Positions 34,900-46,549 of a DNA stretch of 64,000 nucleotides are shown piece after piece (within the stretch, counting starts at the first letter, position 1; every line of letters begins with the position of its first letter). Source of the stretch: Limnanthes douglasii subsp. nivea (taxonomy: Eukaryota; Streptophyta; Magnoliopsida; Brassicales; Limnanthaceae); NCBI GenBank assembly GCA_036936605.1, contig JAUPFV010000002.1, positions 216,745,046-216,809,045 on the forward strand. The letters run 5' to 3'. The position numbers and the translations under genes are program-made. A model generated the notes under the pieces. It searched no databases. It saw only the letters and a program-made list of their open reading frames with translations, and had not been told where the DNA came from.

Positions 34900-35909
34900 T
34901 TTACTTTTCTTGCTGTTGACTTATCTGGAGGCAAGATGCCATCAGAGAGATATTGAAGAAGAGGAAACCTCCAATCTTGGGGCTGTTTCATCTGTATATC
35001 GAAGCTTTCTTCCTCCTTACTCATATTGAGTTGAATGGAAGGGCACTCCAGCACATGGATCCAAGGGTATGATTTAGTATAGGCTATGGTTGCCAAAGAG
35101 TCTGCTAGTTCATTTTCTGTTCGGGGTATGTGCTCATAAACAATACTTTTGAACTTAAGTGCCACATCTTTGAGAAGAAGTAAGTATTTTATTAGCTGCT
35201 CCTTTTTTGCTTCAGATTGACCTTGCGCATGGTGGATAAGAAGCTGGGAATCACTCATCAACTTGACCCTTTTGGCCCCACAAATAAGAGCTAACTTTAA
35301 ACCAGCTATAACAGCTTCATATTCGGACTCATTGTTAGAAGCCCTAAAAGCAAAACATATAGCTTGGTAAATTTTGTCACCATACAGAGAGGTCAAGCAT
35401 ACCCCTGCACCACATCCCATAGTACTTGATCCACCATCCGTCGGGACGACCCAGACCTTTTTATCTTTCATCTCAGTCGTTTGCTCTGTATCCCTATCCG
35501 AGTGGAACTCAACTAAGAAATCAGCCACATCTTGGGCTTTGATTGCTGTTCGAGGAGCAAAATCAATATCGAAGTCCCCCAGTTCCACTGACCACTTAGT
35601 CATTCTACTCTAAATATCCGCCTTTTGCAAAACGTTTTTCAGGGGATAGGACGTCCGGACAATAATAGGATGAGCCTGAAAATAAGGCCTCATCTTCCTA
35701 TCAGCAATTACCAAGGCTAGTGCTAACTTTTCAAGCTTTAGATAGCTTTTTTCTGCATCTATCAAGCTCTTGCTGATGTAATACACTGGACGGGGGTAAT
35801 TATCCACCTCCCTTACCAATACAGCACTGATGGCACAACTGGAAACTGCCAAATATACGAAGAGTGTCTCTCCATCAACAGGTTTAAATAGAGTCTTGGG
35901 GGAGGACAT
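34900..35909 (-). pseudogene. Gypsy RNase H region with two RNase H modules
   Basis: Minus strand. 35,909-35,610 is the usual gypsy RNase H remnant (VYYISKSLIDAEKSYLKLEK, LALALVIADRKMRPYFQAHP). A stop at the joint leads into 35,603-34,900, a second, plant/archaeal-type RNase H: WVVPTDGGSSTMGCGAGV, NNESEYEAVIAGLKLAL, KLMSDSQLLIHHAQG and RTENELADSLATIA carry the Asp, Glu, Asp, Asp set. Two RNase H modules in a row are a mark of the Tat lineage. Confidence 0.85.
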
Positions 35910-36122
35910 ATGTTTTTTAATCTCATTGAAGGCCTCATCACATTGTGAAGTCTAGTCAAATCCCTTTGCATCTTTTAAAGTTTGAAAAAACGGGGCACAT
36001 CTGTCCGAAGACCTTGAGATGAATCGATTTAATGCGGCCAACCTCCCAGTCAACCGTTGTACTTCTTTAATATTCCGAGGAGGCTCCATTTGAAATAAAG
36101 CATTAAGCTGGTCCGGATCAGG

Positions 36123-36869
36123 CTATATCCCTTGTTCACTTATTATGTACCCTAGGAATTTTCCGGACTGTACTCCGAATACACACTTTTCTGGATTTAG
36201 TTTCAAATTTACTTTTACTAAGTTGGTAAAAGTTTCTTGGAGGTCTGCCAAGTGTAGCTCTTCGTCCACACTTTTAACCATCATGTAATCGATGTATACT
36301 TCCATATTTCTTCCAATCTGATCAGCAAAGACTTTGTTTACTAACCTCTGATAGGTAGCCCCAATATTTTTAAACCCAAATGGCATCACCTTGTAACAAT
36401 GAAGGCCCCTATCAGTGACAAACGTAGTATGCTCCTGATCCTCCGGATCTACTTGAATCTGGTTATACCCGGAGAAGGCATCCTTGAAAGATAGTAGCTT
36501 ATTCGCGGATGTAGAATCCACCAGCTGATCAATCCGGGGGACAGGGTATAAATCCTTTGGGCAGGCCCTGTTGAGATCTGTAAAATCAATACGCATATGC
36601 CACTTGCCATTTTTATTTTTCACCAAGACCGGATTGGCTGTCCATAAAGGATACTGAGACTCCTTTATATGTCCCATTTTAGTAAGCTTGTCGACCTCTT
36701 GAACGATGACATCAGCTTTTTCTTTGGAAAAAGCTCTTCTTTTTTGTACCACAGGTGCTATGTCTCTTCGGATGGACAAGTGGTGTGATATAATATCTGT
36801 TGGCACCCCGGTAACATCAGCATTGCACCAAGCAAAAACATAATGATTGTCATTTAGGAACTTCAACAT
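36123..36869 (-). pseudogene. Gypsy reverse transcriptase
   Basis: Minus strand. NPVLVKNKNGKWHMRIDFTD, LNRACPKDLYPVPRIDQLVD, LLSFKDAFSGYNQIQ, YKVMPFGFKNIGATYQRLVN and FLGYIISEQGI are standard gypsy RT blocks. The active-site box reads YIDYMMVKS rather than YIDDMLVKS, so the second catalytic Asp is replaced by Tyr. The frame is otherwise open for 248 codons. Downstream sequence to 35,910 is in another frame. Confidence 0.9.
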
Positions 36870-37025
36870 TTTCTTTTCAGTTCGGATGCCATTTTGGACC
36901 CTATCTTAACATTTTTTCCCTCTTCCAAAGAATGTGTTTCAACTTCTTCAACCGGTATTAAAACTCCAGGGGTCTCTTTGGGGTCATCAATTTCACCCTC
37001 ACCCCCCAGAAAGCCCCTCAAACTG

Positions 37026-37436
37026 CTATTCTTCATTGATACGAACTGCCCCCAACGTCCGAGGGGCCAGTGCTATTGCATAACACTCTCTTGCAATCTT
37101 TTGGCTGCTCCGAAAAACTCCCACTTGTCCTTGTACAGCATATTTCAAACATTGGTGGACTGTTGAGGCCATTGCATGCATCCTAGAGAGCCAAGACCTC
37201 CCCAGAATAGCATTATAAGAAGTGGGACAATCCACTACAACAAACAGTATTCTAACCATCTTCTTAAAAGGGCCCTTGCCCAAAAAAACTTCCTCTTCGA
37301 ACTCCCCGATTACATCTGCTGAGCTTCCAGTGAAACCCACAATTGACCTGTTCGAACGCTGAATTACCGCAGGATTTTTCATCTTTTTGTAGGAAGTTAA
37401 AAAGAGGATATTGGCTGAACTCCCAGTATCCACCAA
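37026..37436 (-). pseudogene. Gypsy aspartic protease
   Basis: Minus strand. VDTGSSANILFLTSYKKM has the catalytic DTG. NAILGRSWLSRMHAMAST is the conserved second half. The protease cleaves the gag-pol polyprotein. The frame runs on to GAVRINEE; a frame change separates it from gag upstream. Confidence 0.88.
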
Positions 37437-37649
37437 AATTCATCTTACGTCATTACCCCCAATGGATTCTCCTATGACAACAACATCTTCATAAGGACCT
37501 GCTATATCCCTCAAGTCATCCTCATCGAACACAATGAAGGGAAATGGAATCTGCGATTGATAGGAAGTCAGGCCTCCCTCCAGTTGGGTAGCTAAAGTAT
37601 GAACATGCCTCTTCCTTGAAGAAGCAGTGGGTGTTGTCATGGTATCCCC

Positions 37650-39373
37650 TCAGAAAATTGTGAGTGACTCAAAAAAGTTAATACGTCCGGACACTCTTTT
37701 ACAACGTTCCTCAATGGCACCCACTCTGTTTCGAGTTGGATCAGGGTCCAAGTATTCTGACTCTACATCGAACCTCTCAACTATCACCATAGCTCCCTCT
37801 GGAGCGGATGTGCCTGCATTGTTTGGACCAGGCCGATGGGCATTATCAGGCCTGTTACCTCCTCTTCTTTTAGTATATGCTCCCAACTTTCCTCTTTCAA
37901 TCAAATTATGGACTTCTTGCTTTAAAGCAATGCAATCGTCAGTGGTATGGCCAGTATCATTATGGTACTGATAGAAGGAATTGTTACGATGCTCCCTAGG
38001 AGATTGTAGTGCAGCCGGCCTTTTATAATGTACTTCTTCCTTTGTTTTGTCATAAATGGTGGCTACACTTTCTTTTAACTCAGCAAACCACTCTGGTTGA
38101 ACCCAAGAACCTCTCTTATTTCTAGACTGCTGATCCTGGGCAGGCGCAGCTCACTAAGACTGAGCTTTAGCTATGTTATGACCCTGCCCGGCCTCCCTTG
38201 CCTTGTTCCCGGACTGATTTTGGTTGGGGTTTGGTGCAACCGGGGCATACCTCACCTGCCTGTGCACCCTAGTTTTCTTTGTTTCATCCACGTTGATTTT
38301 CTTTCCGACCTAATTCAGTAAGCCTCCCCATGTCATGGCCTTTTTTCTGGTCATTGAATCAGCCAAATTTCCAGGGTTTAAGCCCTACCTCAGAGAAGCT
38401 ATTGCTACTTGCTCGAAGCAATCAGCCAACCCATTTTTGGTATTTACAGAGCGACTTATATATTCTTTCAGAGATTCATTCGGTTCTTGGGCACAATGGA
38501 TAATTGTATCTCAATTGCCCTTCACCTCCTTACTTCCAACAAACTGCCTCCAGAAGGCCACCCAAAAGGTATCGAAATTTCTGATGCACCCCTGTGGTAG
38601 GCTGTTATACCACTTCAACTCCCCGTAAAAGACTGAGAGAATGCCCTACAGAGCAACTTATCGTCGTCATCGAAATTCATCATGAAATTTTTGAATTGTT
38701 CCAAGTGATTGTCCGGGTTTTTACTGCCATCATATTTTTCCATCTTTGTGCTATCGAACCTCTTGGGGAGGTTCCCGGACAGGATCTTGGAAGACAATAG
38801 AGATTGTCTCCAATTCCGGCCACGACTGAAAACGGTATCCTCGTTAGGAGTTGCAAAGATACCTGGCTCATCATGGAAGGCAAAAGGATCCACCAGCATC
38901 CGGTCTATGTGTCTCCGGCTATGAGATGATCCTTTGCCTATATGCCTCTTTAACTTTCCATGCCTATCCATTTTTCTTGAATACTTCTTAACCAACTTTT
39001 GTTTCTTTTTAGATCTACCCTCATCGTTGCTGGAGGACAAGGATTCTTCAATTCCATCTTCGCCCGAGGAGCTACTAGAAGATTCTGAATCTCCATCAGA
39101 GCTCTCCACTGGCTTAGACAGGTGAGACTTTTTGGAGCTAGCATGAGTCTTCTTCGTACTCACATGGGTCTTCGAAGGCTCATGCTCTCTTGGGTTGTCA
39201 GTATGATGAGCAGCTGATGCCTTTGACTTCTCTTTTATGCCCATCTTTGCCTTCTCTGCCCTCAGAGCTTCTATTTCGCCCTTTAATCTATCACGCTCCT
39301 CGATGGTATATTCATCATTTTCCCCCACCACTTCAAGAAAAGCTGGTGGTACCTCCGGTACGTCCGGATTCAT
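37650..39373 (-). pseudogene. Gypsy gag
   Basis: Minus strand, opening MNPDVPEVPPAFLEVVGEND. A Ser-rich, charged N-terminal half (38,950-39,250) leads to KRFDSTKMEKYDGSKNPDNH, the start of the retrotransposon gag domain, then frame-shifted blocks (near 38,610-38,330) completing it. 37,960-37,900 reads HTTDDCIALKQEVHNLIERG, the short block between gag and protease in Tat elements. At least three breaks. It would form the particle shell. Confidence 0.8.
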
Positions 39374-39447
39374 TCGAAGTGAATTTTCTGATGGTTTTGA
39401 ATGCTAGATTGAGGCACCATCGTATTCTCCCACTGTGGTCGCCAATT

Positions 39448-39868
39448 TGTTGAGGTTTATTTTCGTCTGAGGGTAAGTTTGTAATTTTTGTTTAGAGTTT
39501 TGTGGAGTTTTGTGAGTATATAATGTTTGGGTAGAATGTAGAGGGAGAATTCAGCTGCCTGGTTATATTTAATTTTCATTACCCTCATTTAATGTTGGTG
39601 GTTGGGTATTTATACCCTCACATTTAGGCCTTATGGGCTTTCGGGTCGTGTTTAATAGAATCGGGTCGAGTTTAAAGACCCATTAGTTTTGAAGTAAGTA
39701 AATAGGTAGCTTAGTCAAAAAGTGATTAGTATTTTAAGTACTTTAGTTCTGTTCGGATAGTTCAATGGATGATGGTGTTCGAACTGCCCCTGTCTGGTAA
39801 GGTGGACATTGTTCGAATTGACCCTGTCCGGTTCCCATAAAAGATGGTGACAGAATCCGGACTCATCA
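39448..39868 (-). repeat. Gypsy 5' LTR
   Basis: 421 bp, plus strand TGTTGAGG...ACTCATCA, direct repeat of 30,180-30,599. The primer-binding site follows two bases inside (minus strand, from 39,445 down). Confidence 0.92.
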
Positions 39869-39873
39869 GCAGT

Positions 39874-41140
39874 AACTTGGAAAACAATTGGTATCTTGGT
39901 GCCAAGGTTAATACATTTTGGAAGGGTGAAAGGTGGGACGTTACTGACTGTAAAGATTTAATCTCTACTAACAAGTTAGACCAGATTAACCTTTTTAAAA
40001 TAGACAATCTTAAAGAGGATAAGCTGATTTATAAGCTTTCCTATGATCAAAATTTCAATACTAAGCTTACTTGGGAGTTCTCTAGACAGCACTATACCAG
40101 ATGTGGGCTTTACTGTAAAATTAGGAACTCTATCACTCCAATGAAGATTTCATTTCTTCTTTGGAGAATCATTCAGGGTTTTCTAGCCTATAGATGCTGT
40201 ATTAATGAGGAGATCTATTAGCATGGCTTCTAAATGTCAGGTTTGCCCTAATTTTGAAAACATTGATCACGTTTTTATTAATTGTGACTTTGCTTGGTAT
40301 ATTTGGGATCATTTTAGCAGTATCTTTAACATTAAAATCAAAAGGTATATGGTGTTTCCTCATGTTTTGAGAACCTGGTTTTGGTTCTCAAAACAGAAGG
40401 TTCACATTACCCATGTTTTACCAGCTTTAACTTGCTGGGTAATTTGGAAGAACAAAAATACTGTTAAGCACAAAAATACTAAGCAAAGTTAAAATTATAC
40501 GGTGAATTCGGTCTACAAAATAATATATGGGCTTGAATTTTCTAACAAGCTATCTCATAAGCATTGGCTTTATACTGCCAAAGCTGGTAGTATTATGAGA
40601 TGATATTCTCATTTAAAAAACAGGAAGGTTGCGTACCTTAAATGGATGATGACTGCTCGTGGGAGGCTCAAATTAAACGTGGATGCTACTTGTAATCACG
40701 TGGGAGACTCCAGTGGTGGGCTCATCATCAGGAACTCCAATGGCGGGTTGATTGTTGGTCTTGGCAAAATATTTGGCAAGTTATCCCCCATTGTTGCTGA
40801 AGCAAGAGCATTAATGGAGGCTTTTCTTTTGTGTAAAGCTCGTGGTTGGACGCATGTTGATATTGAGACAGATTGTCTGTCTCTTATCAACATGCTAGGC
40901 GAAAGAAAGTACATGTTCCCTCTTTTCTCTACTCTTAGTATTTGCAGAATGCTTCTTGCTCCCAGTATGATATTGAAGCATATTTCGCGAATCCAAAATC
41001 AGGCAGCTGATTGGATTACAAAATGTACTTCAAATAGGAAGAAGGATCAAACATTCAATCATTTGAATGCTCCTCCAATCCTTCGTTCTATTATCACTCT
41101 TGAAAGTAGCAATCTGGACTACATTTCTGTTGAAAACTAG
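39874..41140 (+). pseudogene. LINE B ORF2, 3' part: zf-RVT region and RNase H
   Basis: It continues the frame cut at 30,179. GAKVNTFWKGERWDVTD and LTWEFSRQHYTRCGLYCKI, then MKISFLLWRIIQGFLAYRC and KCQVCPNFENIDHVFINC, form the zinc-binding zf-RVT region. A stop near 40,219 and a frame change precede it. RNase H (40,646-41,140) opens RLKLNVDATCNHVGDSSGG. AEARALMEAFLLC, DIETDCLSLINML and NQAADWITK supply the Asp, Glu, Asp, Asp active site, which looks complete. In plant L1 elements this domain is at the C-terminus of ORF2. The stop at 41,140 ends the protein. Confidence 0.85.
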
Positions 41141-41164
41141 GCTTTCCTTCTTTGTTCTTCAAAT

Positions 41165-41430
41165 GGAGGTATTGGAGTGCATCTTCATTGCATGTTGCTG
41201 AGTGGAGACTATTTTGATGGGAAGAGTTGATTCGAGAGACTTGGGGAGCAAATGCATGTACTGGAGTGCTAAGTGAAGCTTCACATGACGATTGCTTGTT
41301 GCTGAGTAGAGGCTATTTCGATGGGAAGAGAAGATTCGTGTGGCTTTGGGAGCTTATGTTCGGCATGGATTCAAGCAAATGCTTGTTTTTGGTGATGGTG
41401 GCTGGGAGGGATAAGCTTGGTTAAGGTAGT
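41165..41430. repeat. Duplicated block in the LINE B 3' untranslated region
   Basis: TATTGGAGTGC...GTTGCTGAGTGGAGACTAT...GATGGGAAGAG and TACTGGAGTGC...GTTGCTGAGTAGAGGCTAT...GATGGGAAGAG stand about 90-105 bp apart with small gaps. Non-coding. Confidence 0.65.
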
Positions 41431-42009
41431 ATCGATTAAAGAGGGAGGTTGATGGTTTCTTGGGGCTATTGTCTTTCAATTTAGGGTTCCTGGACTAATT
41501 GGGGATTGTTTCAATTTTATGGTTTTATTAAGGCTTTAGGCCTTTATTTCTCTAGGTTCTTTATTTGAGCCTTGCTTGTTTGTAAGACTATCAATTTAGT
41601 AATTAATCGAAGGTTTGATTAAAAAAAATTAAAATTTGTAAATATTTCAAATTAAAAATTTCACCATCAAATTTCAGTAAAATCTATAACATTCCTAATT
41701 AATACACCAACTACTAAAATGATGTTTTCACCAAAAATTAGTATATTTCTTAATTGTTTAATGGGTTGTAGTTGATTTTAATTTTATAAGTTTTATATTT
41801 TTCAAACTAGTTAAATAATAAAAATCTAAAATATATGTAGATTTCTTTTAAACAAACAAAACGAAATTTATGAGTGATATTATTATTTTATTATTATTAT
41901 TTTTTCCTATTTTTGCAACCAAATTACTTTTAATTGTGCAATTGAAATATAGTTATTTATTTCATACCAAATACGCAGCATAATTACTCCTAATTTAAAA
42001 ACTAAATGT

Positions 42010-42940
42010 AGTAAAAAATATCTTTTAGGGATCTAGTTTTATTCATCTTAACAAATAAAACCAATAACATTTTTCGAGTTTTTCTGGAGCTATGATTTGA
42101 AAGATATGGCATTTAAAAAAACCCTAACACGATTGTTTTTTCACAACCACAGTTTTATTTATGCAACTATTTTCTTCTTAATTATGCAATCCCTTTGCTC
42201 CTAATTTCGCAACCAAATGTTGTGAAAAAATATTTTTAAAAAAACTTTCATGGATCTAGTTTTGTTCGTCTTAGAAAACAATATAAATGGTATTTTCTGA
42301 TTTATTTTTGGAACTATGATTTGAAAGACATGTTATTTTAAAAAAAATTAACACAATTATTTTTCAAAACCAAAATCCTATTTACCCTATTTTTTTTCTT
42401 CTTAATTAAGCAACTAGATTACTCCTAATTTTGTAACCAAATGGAGTAGAAAAATTGAAAACTTCATTCAATCATGTATCTAGTTTTGTCCGTCTTACAA
42501 AAACTAAGCCAATTATATATTTGGATTCTTTTTTGGAGCTACAATTTGAAAGATGAATAAAAATAGAATTCATATTTACTCAACTCTTTTGTTCTTAATT
42601 TCACATCCCGATTATTCGTAATTTTGTAGCTTTAACATATTCTTATTTTTAAATTTATATTTAAAACAAGTTTTTTTATCCACAAAAATGCGCATATTTT
42701 AGCAACTACAAGAATTTTTTGACTCACACTCAACTAACACTTATTTTCACAATTGTTTTTTTTATTTTTTCACGCAATAAGACTTATATCACAAACCAAT
42801 TACACATATTTACAAATTTTTATTTAAAAAATACAAAAAATATCTTTCATGGATCTAATTTTTTTTGTCTTAATTAAACAAAACATGTGGTAATTTTGGA
42901 TTTTTTAGAGCTATGATTCGAAATATATGACATGTTTAAA
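42010..42940 (+). repeat. Tandem repeat, 4 units of about 225 bp
   Basis: Units start near 42,030, 42,252, 42,475 and 42,851 with GGATCTAGTTTTGTTCGTCT or close variants. Each continues to a GAGCTATGATTTGAAAGA block about 70 bp later; units 1-3 also carry an AATTTTGCAACCAAATG-like block. The last interval carries about 150 bp extra. The first 95 bp of the unit match the inverted ends of the foldback element at 9.7-10.4 kb. No coding capacity. Confidence 0.75.
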
Positions 42941-43416
42941 AAACAAGAAACAGAAAAATGGTTACGAGCTATATTGGTGTTAATAGAAATTTCAAGTGGT
43001 TATCGGTAATTATGTTCTAAAACCACGTGGTTATTAGTGCTTTTTAAGACTTTAGATTGTTATAGGTAAATATTTTTGACTATGAGTGGTTATCGGTAGA
43101 TTATACTTATTAATTAGGTGTAGTGATAAAATCAATTCTATGGTGACACCTCATGTCCAATTCAAAGCTCGTTGGCTCACGATATATTCTATTTAAATTA
43201 GTTTGGTCGTAGCTAAAATTTTATCTTCTTTTAACCTGTTCTGATCAAGTTTGAAGTTCCACCGTGATATAATTCTGTTGTGTTTTAATTAATTTATTTA
43301 CTATTATTTTTAATCTCGTATAATTTAATTTATTTGATATTTGTTTTTTAATTTTATATAGATATTTTTCATACTTTACTAAAGATCTTGTGATATGTTT
43401 TTAAAATTAATTTTTT

Positions 43417-44086
43417 TGGGAATATGCGTGTTCGGTCCCCATATTCCACCTTCGTAGATAAGTAAGAACAACCCGATCTCAATACTAACATGCTATTGTC
43501 CACTTTCGCACCCAAAGACCTGCACAGATTTACTTTTTTGGTCCACTTCCAAAAGGCCTCATACTAGTTGAGATATGTTCTTACTTATATACCACTGATC
43601 ATTTCCATATTTAACCGATGTGGGATGTGGGAATTCGGTCGCCACCCTAACAAATCCTTCTCTCGAACAAAGTACCACCTTATCCTCCTCTCAATTGACT
43701 TTCATCCGCCTACTCTAATCAGATTGGAAGACTACTTGACCATAGAGGCACTGCGGATGTTACTGCTCACCTCCTATTAGACCATCATTGTCTTGTTCCT
43801 TAGCGCCACTCTAATCAAGCCACGCTGCTTGATGAGTCACGGGTACTCCGAACTATGATCTCTAAAACAGATCACATTGAGCATGGCGTCTAACTTCTTC
43901 ATATTCGATCTCCGAGAATTTCACCACCATCGCGTTCCATCTGGGCCTGACGCTCTGATACCACGTGTTAGGAATATGGGTATCGCATATTTCGTCTCCG
44001 TATATAAGTAAGAAAAACAGGATCTCAACACTAGTATGATATTGTCCGCTTTGGCACCCGAAGGCCCTCACGGCTTTGCATTTTGT
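43417..44086 (-). mobile_element. TRIM-like miniature LTR retrotransposon, right LTR truncated
   Basis: LTR 1 (43,417-43,652) ends CACCCTAACA. LTR 2 (43,966 to about 44,086) starts TGTTAGGAATATGGG and shares with LTR 1 the blocks ATAAGTAAGAA, GATCTCAA, ATTGTCC and GCACCC before being cut off. Between them lie 313 bp without coding capacity. GCTCTGATACCA (43,952-43,963) is the complement of the tRNA-iMet primer-binding site, 2 bp from LTR 2. AATCCTTCTCTCG (43,653-43,665) is the complement of a polypurine tract next to LTR 1. So the element lies on the minus strand. It must have depended on another retrotransposon for copying. Confidence 0.8.
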
Positions 44087-44990
44087 AGTAAGAATATTTT
44101 CATGTATGCAATTCCCAGATACAAAGCCACCTTGATTAGAAGATATTATTTTAGGTAAGATTATCATTATTCTATTATACAAAATCTTTGACATAATTTT
44201 GTTTAATAGAAAACATAGACTGATAGGCCTATAATCTTTCCAAACCAAGGGATTAGTAGTTTTAGAAATTAAACAAATCCCAGTGGCTAAAATGCCATTA
44301 AGGATGTTTTTTCCCAAAATGAAAGAATGCATAGCATTAATGAGATCGGCTTTTATAATTCTCCAGTAATTTTAAAAAAAACATTGGTTATATCCATCCA
44401 TACCTGAGGCTTTTGTAGGGTTTAATTTAGTAATAATTTTCCGAATTTCTTCTTCATTAGGGAGCTTCAAGAGCATTATGTTATCATCATCAGAAATGAG
44501 CTTCAAGAAAACAATTGAAGAGAGGATTCAACATGTTGTTATCTGCATCCTCCGTGTTACTATAAGGCAGATCAATAAGATTTTCTTTGAAGAATTCAAC
44601 TACTGAGAGGCCAAGGGATTGCTTATCAGTGATCCAGGTATTTCCACATTTGATGATATTTATGCTATTTCTTTTTCTTTTTCTATTGACGTAACTGTGA
44701 AAACAAATAGTGATTTTGTCACCCTCAACAGCCCACTTAGCATAACACTTCTACATCCAATATGTTTCTTCCATTCTTTGCGCTTTGATTAGTAGAGCAT
44801 TGGCTTTATTAAGATTCTGTTTGGAATCACTAGTATTGTGCAGCTGATGGTTGACTTCCATTAGTTGGACTTCATCTTCAAGGGATTTGCCTTTGTTAAA
44901 TATGTTGCATATATAAGTTTTATTCCAGTCAATAAGACATTTCTTAAGTCTTTTCAGTTTATTCCAGAATTTATACATAGGATCCCGTTC
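44080..44990 (-). pseudogene. LINE C reverse transcriptase, N-terminal part
   Basis: Minus strand. The linker (FWNKLKRLKKCLIDWNKTYI) at 44,978-44,750 leads to the RT start. TGICLISKTTNPLVWKDYRP, CFLLNKIMSKILYNRIMI and QGGFVSGNCIHENILT (about 44,285-44,100) match RT blocks 1 and 2. The frame then enters the TRIM LTR and stops matching, so the catalytic FADD box is absent. Confidence 0.75.
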
Positions 44991-45002
44991 TAGCTCTTGA
45001 TT

Positions 45003-45700
45003 CTAGTTGTCTTCCACAAAAGGAATAAATCCTTTGTCTAGAATCCACATATCCTGAAATTTGAAACTAGACCTAACCTTAAAATTATCATTAGTAATAA
45101 ATATAAGTAAAGGCATATGATCTGAACAAGTCCTAGCTTTATGAATAATTTTTGTTACACCAAAAGAATTAGCCCAATTGTTGTTGATGAAAACCCTGTC
45201 TAGTCGTTTCCATTTACCCTTATTGGACCAAGTATATTTGGATCCCACGTAACCTGTATCTTCAATTCTGCAGTCACTAATCATCTCATTAAATTCATTA
45301 GTACTGTTTTGGCAAAAAATAGTGCAACCGAATTGCTCATCAGTTGAACAGACAACATTGAAATCACCACATATCATCCAATCTATAGTTGTGTTAGATA
45401 TAGTCCTTAGAAAGTTCCAGAGCTCAATTCTACTGAGTCTCTGATATTGGCATATCAGATTTAGAGTCATTTCTGAAACTGATTTCAGTGCGAATACATT
45501 GACAATGATCGGTTAGGATCTTAACAGTAAGATCATAATGCCAAAAGAGCTAGATTTTACTAGTTATGTTATATGTGAATTTATTAAAACCTTGCTTCCT
45601 CGCAGTGAGCTCCATACTATTACTATTAATCAATGGCTCTTGAATTGCAACTAATTTTGCATTATTTTTCTTAACTAAGTAATTGAGCCTTCTAATTGAA
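45003..45700 (-). pseudogene. LINE C endonuclease
   Basis: Minus strand. WMICGDFNVVCSTDEQFGC, DCRIEDTGYVGSKYTWSNKG, WKRLDRVFINNNWANSFG and CSDHMPLLIFITNDN are the conserved endonuclease blocks, all within one open frame at 45,470-45,003. The N-terminal part (LINYLVKKNNAKLVAIQEPL) lies further up in another frame. Confidence 0.8.
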
Positions 45701-46549
45701 GCTTTATTTTCTTATCCCTTTCATGTTCCAATTAATCATATTAAACATTATTAGAGTTAGAGGGTTTAGATTTACTTGTTCCAATGAATTGCAGAGCCTT
45801 TATTATTTTGTTCTTTGATTTCTTCTTTCCTTTTGCAACTTTTAACTTTCTGTCAAATATTTCTCTGAAGCTATTATCTTGATCATCTCTCTGGATTTCT
45901 GCTTCCTGAGAGTTGTCCTTGCTTTTTACCTTTGGAGAGTCTGTTTCATTTATATCTTTTAAATTATTGACTTGTTCTTCCTTGTAAAATTCAGGTGAAT
46001 TAGATCTCAATTTTATTCTGGTGATGGCCTTCTCAAGACTACCAATAACTTCTGCATCCTGCTCGTTTTATTTTTATTTTGGTGGAGAATTTGCCTCACT
46101 AATTTCTCTTAAACTAATGACTTGCTCTTTGTATTTTTCAGGATAATTTGATCTCAATTTCCTTATGTTGCTAGTCTTGTTTGAGGAGTTTTGAAGACTG
46201 CCAATGTTTTTAACTTTTGGAGAATTATCTGTATCAAGATTTTCATAATCTACATTGTTAGCCACATTAAATCCATAAGTAAGTGTCTGAATTGCTTCAA
46301 TTATTTCCCCTTGTTCTGGTGTAATGTATCCACCTATGACAGTATCCTTTTTTTAGTGAATTCTTCCATTTTGTTTTGATCCCTATTACTTTCTTGCAGA
46401 TTGATTACCAAGGATTTGATATTTCTGGTATCTACATCCTCTTTTATATTCTTCAATTCAATGTCCTTATTCTTCTCAATTTTTTTACATTGATTCTTAC
46501 TGGTGACCCAGGTGTTGGCAATGGTCGTAGTATGGAGGCATATTCAGAT

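Larger units (their letters stand above)
30180..39868 (-). mobile_element. Ty3/gypsy LTR retrotransposon, Tat-like, with antisense extra ORF
   Basis: Two direct LTRs (30,180-30,599 and 39,448-39,868; both TG...CA, about 22 differences by eye) bound 8.85 kb. The 5-base string GCAGT flanks both sides exactly (30,175-30,179 and 39,869-39,873). Coding order on the minus strand is gag, protease, RT, RNase H, a second RNase H, integrase, which is the gypsy order. The two RNase H modules, no visible chromodomain, and an extra ORF in the opposite direction between integrase and 3' LTR fit the Tat group. Next to the 5' LTR the minus strand reads TGGCGACCACAGTGGGAG, a likely primer-binding site. The element is damaged by stops and a truncation of integrase. 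Confidence 0.9.
25942..41625 (+). mobile_element. LINE B (L1-like), split by a nested gypsy element
   Basis: ORF1 (26,094-27,241) and ORF2 (27,335 to 41,140, interrupted at 30,179) lie on the plus strand. A 3' untranslated part and an A-rich tail (GGTTTGATTAAAAAAAA) end near 41,625. The 13-base string AAATTAAAATTTG occurs just before 25,942 and again at 41,626-41,638. That is the expected size and place of an L1 target duplication, although its AT-richness makes chance similarity possible. Removing the gypsy element joins ...GATAGCAGT to AACTTGGAAAAC and restores the alignment of the zf-RVT region. Stops and frame changes show it is dead. Confidence 0.8.

Noticed and set aside
33848..39373. 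Integrated pararetrovirus (caulimovirus-like)
   Set aside because: A clear integrase, LTRs and a 5-bp target duplication identify an LTR retrotransposon; no movement protein is seen.
43417..44086. TRIM as a Cassandra element with 5S rRNA promoter
   Set aside because: I looked for the 5S-like A-box and C-box strings in the LTR and did not find them.
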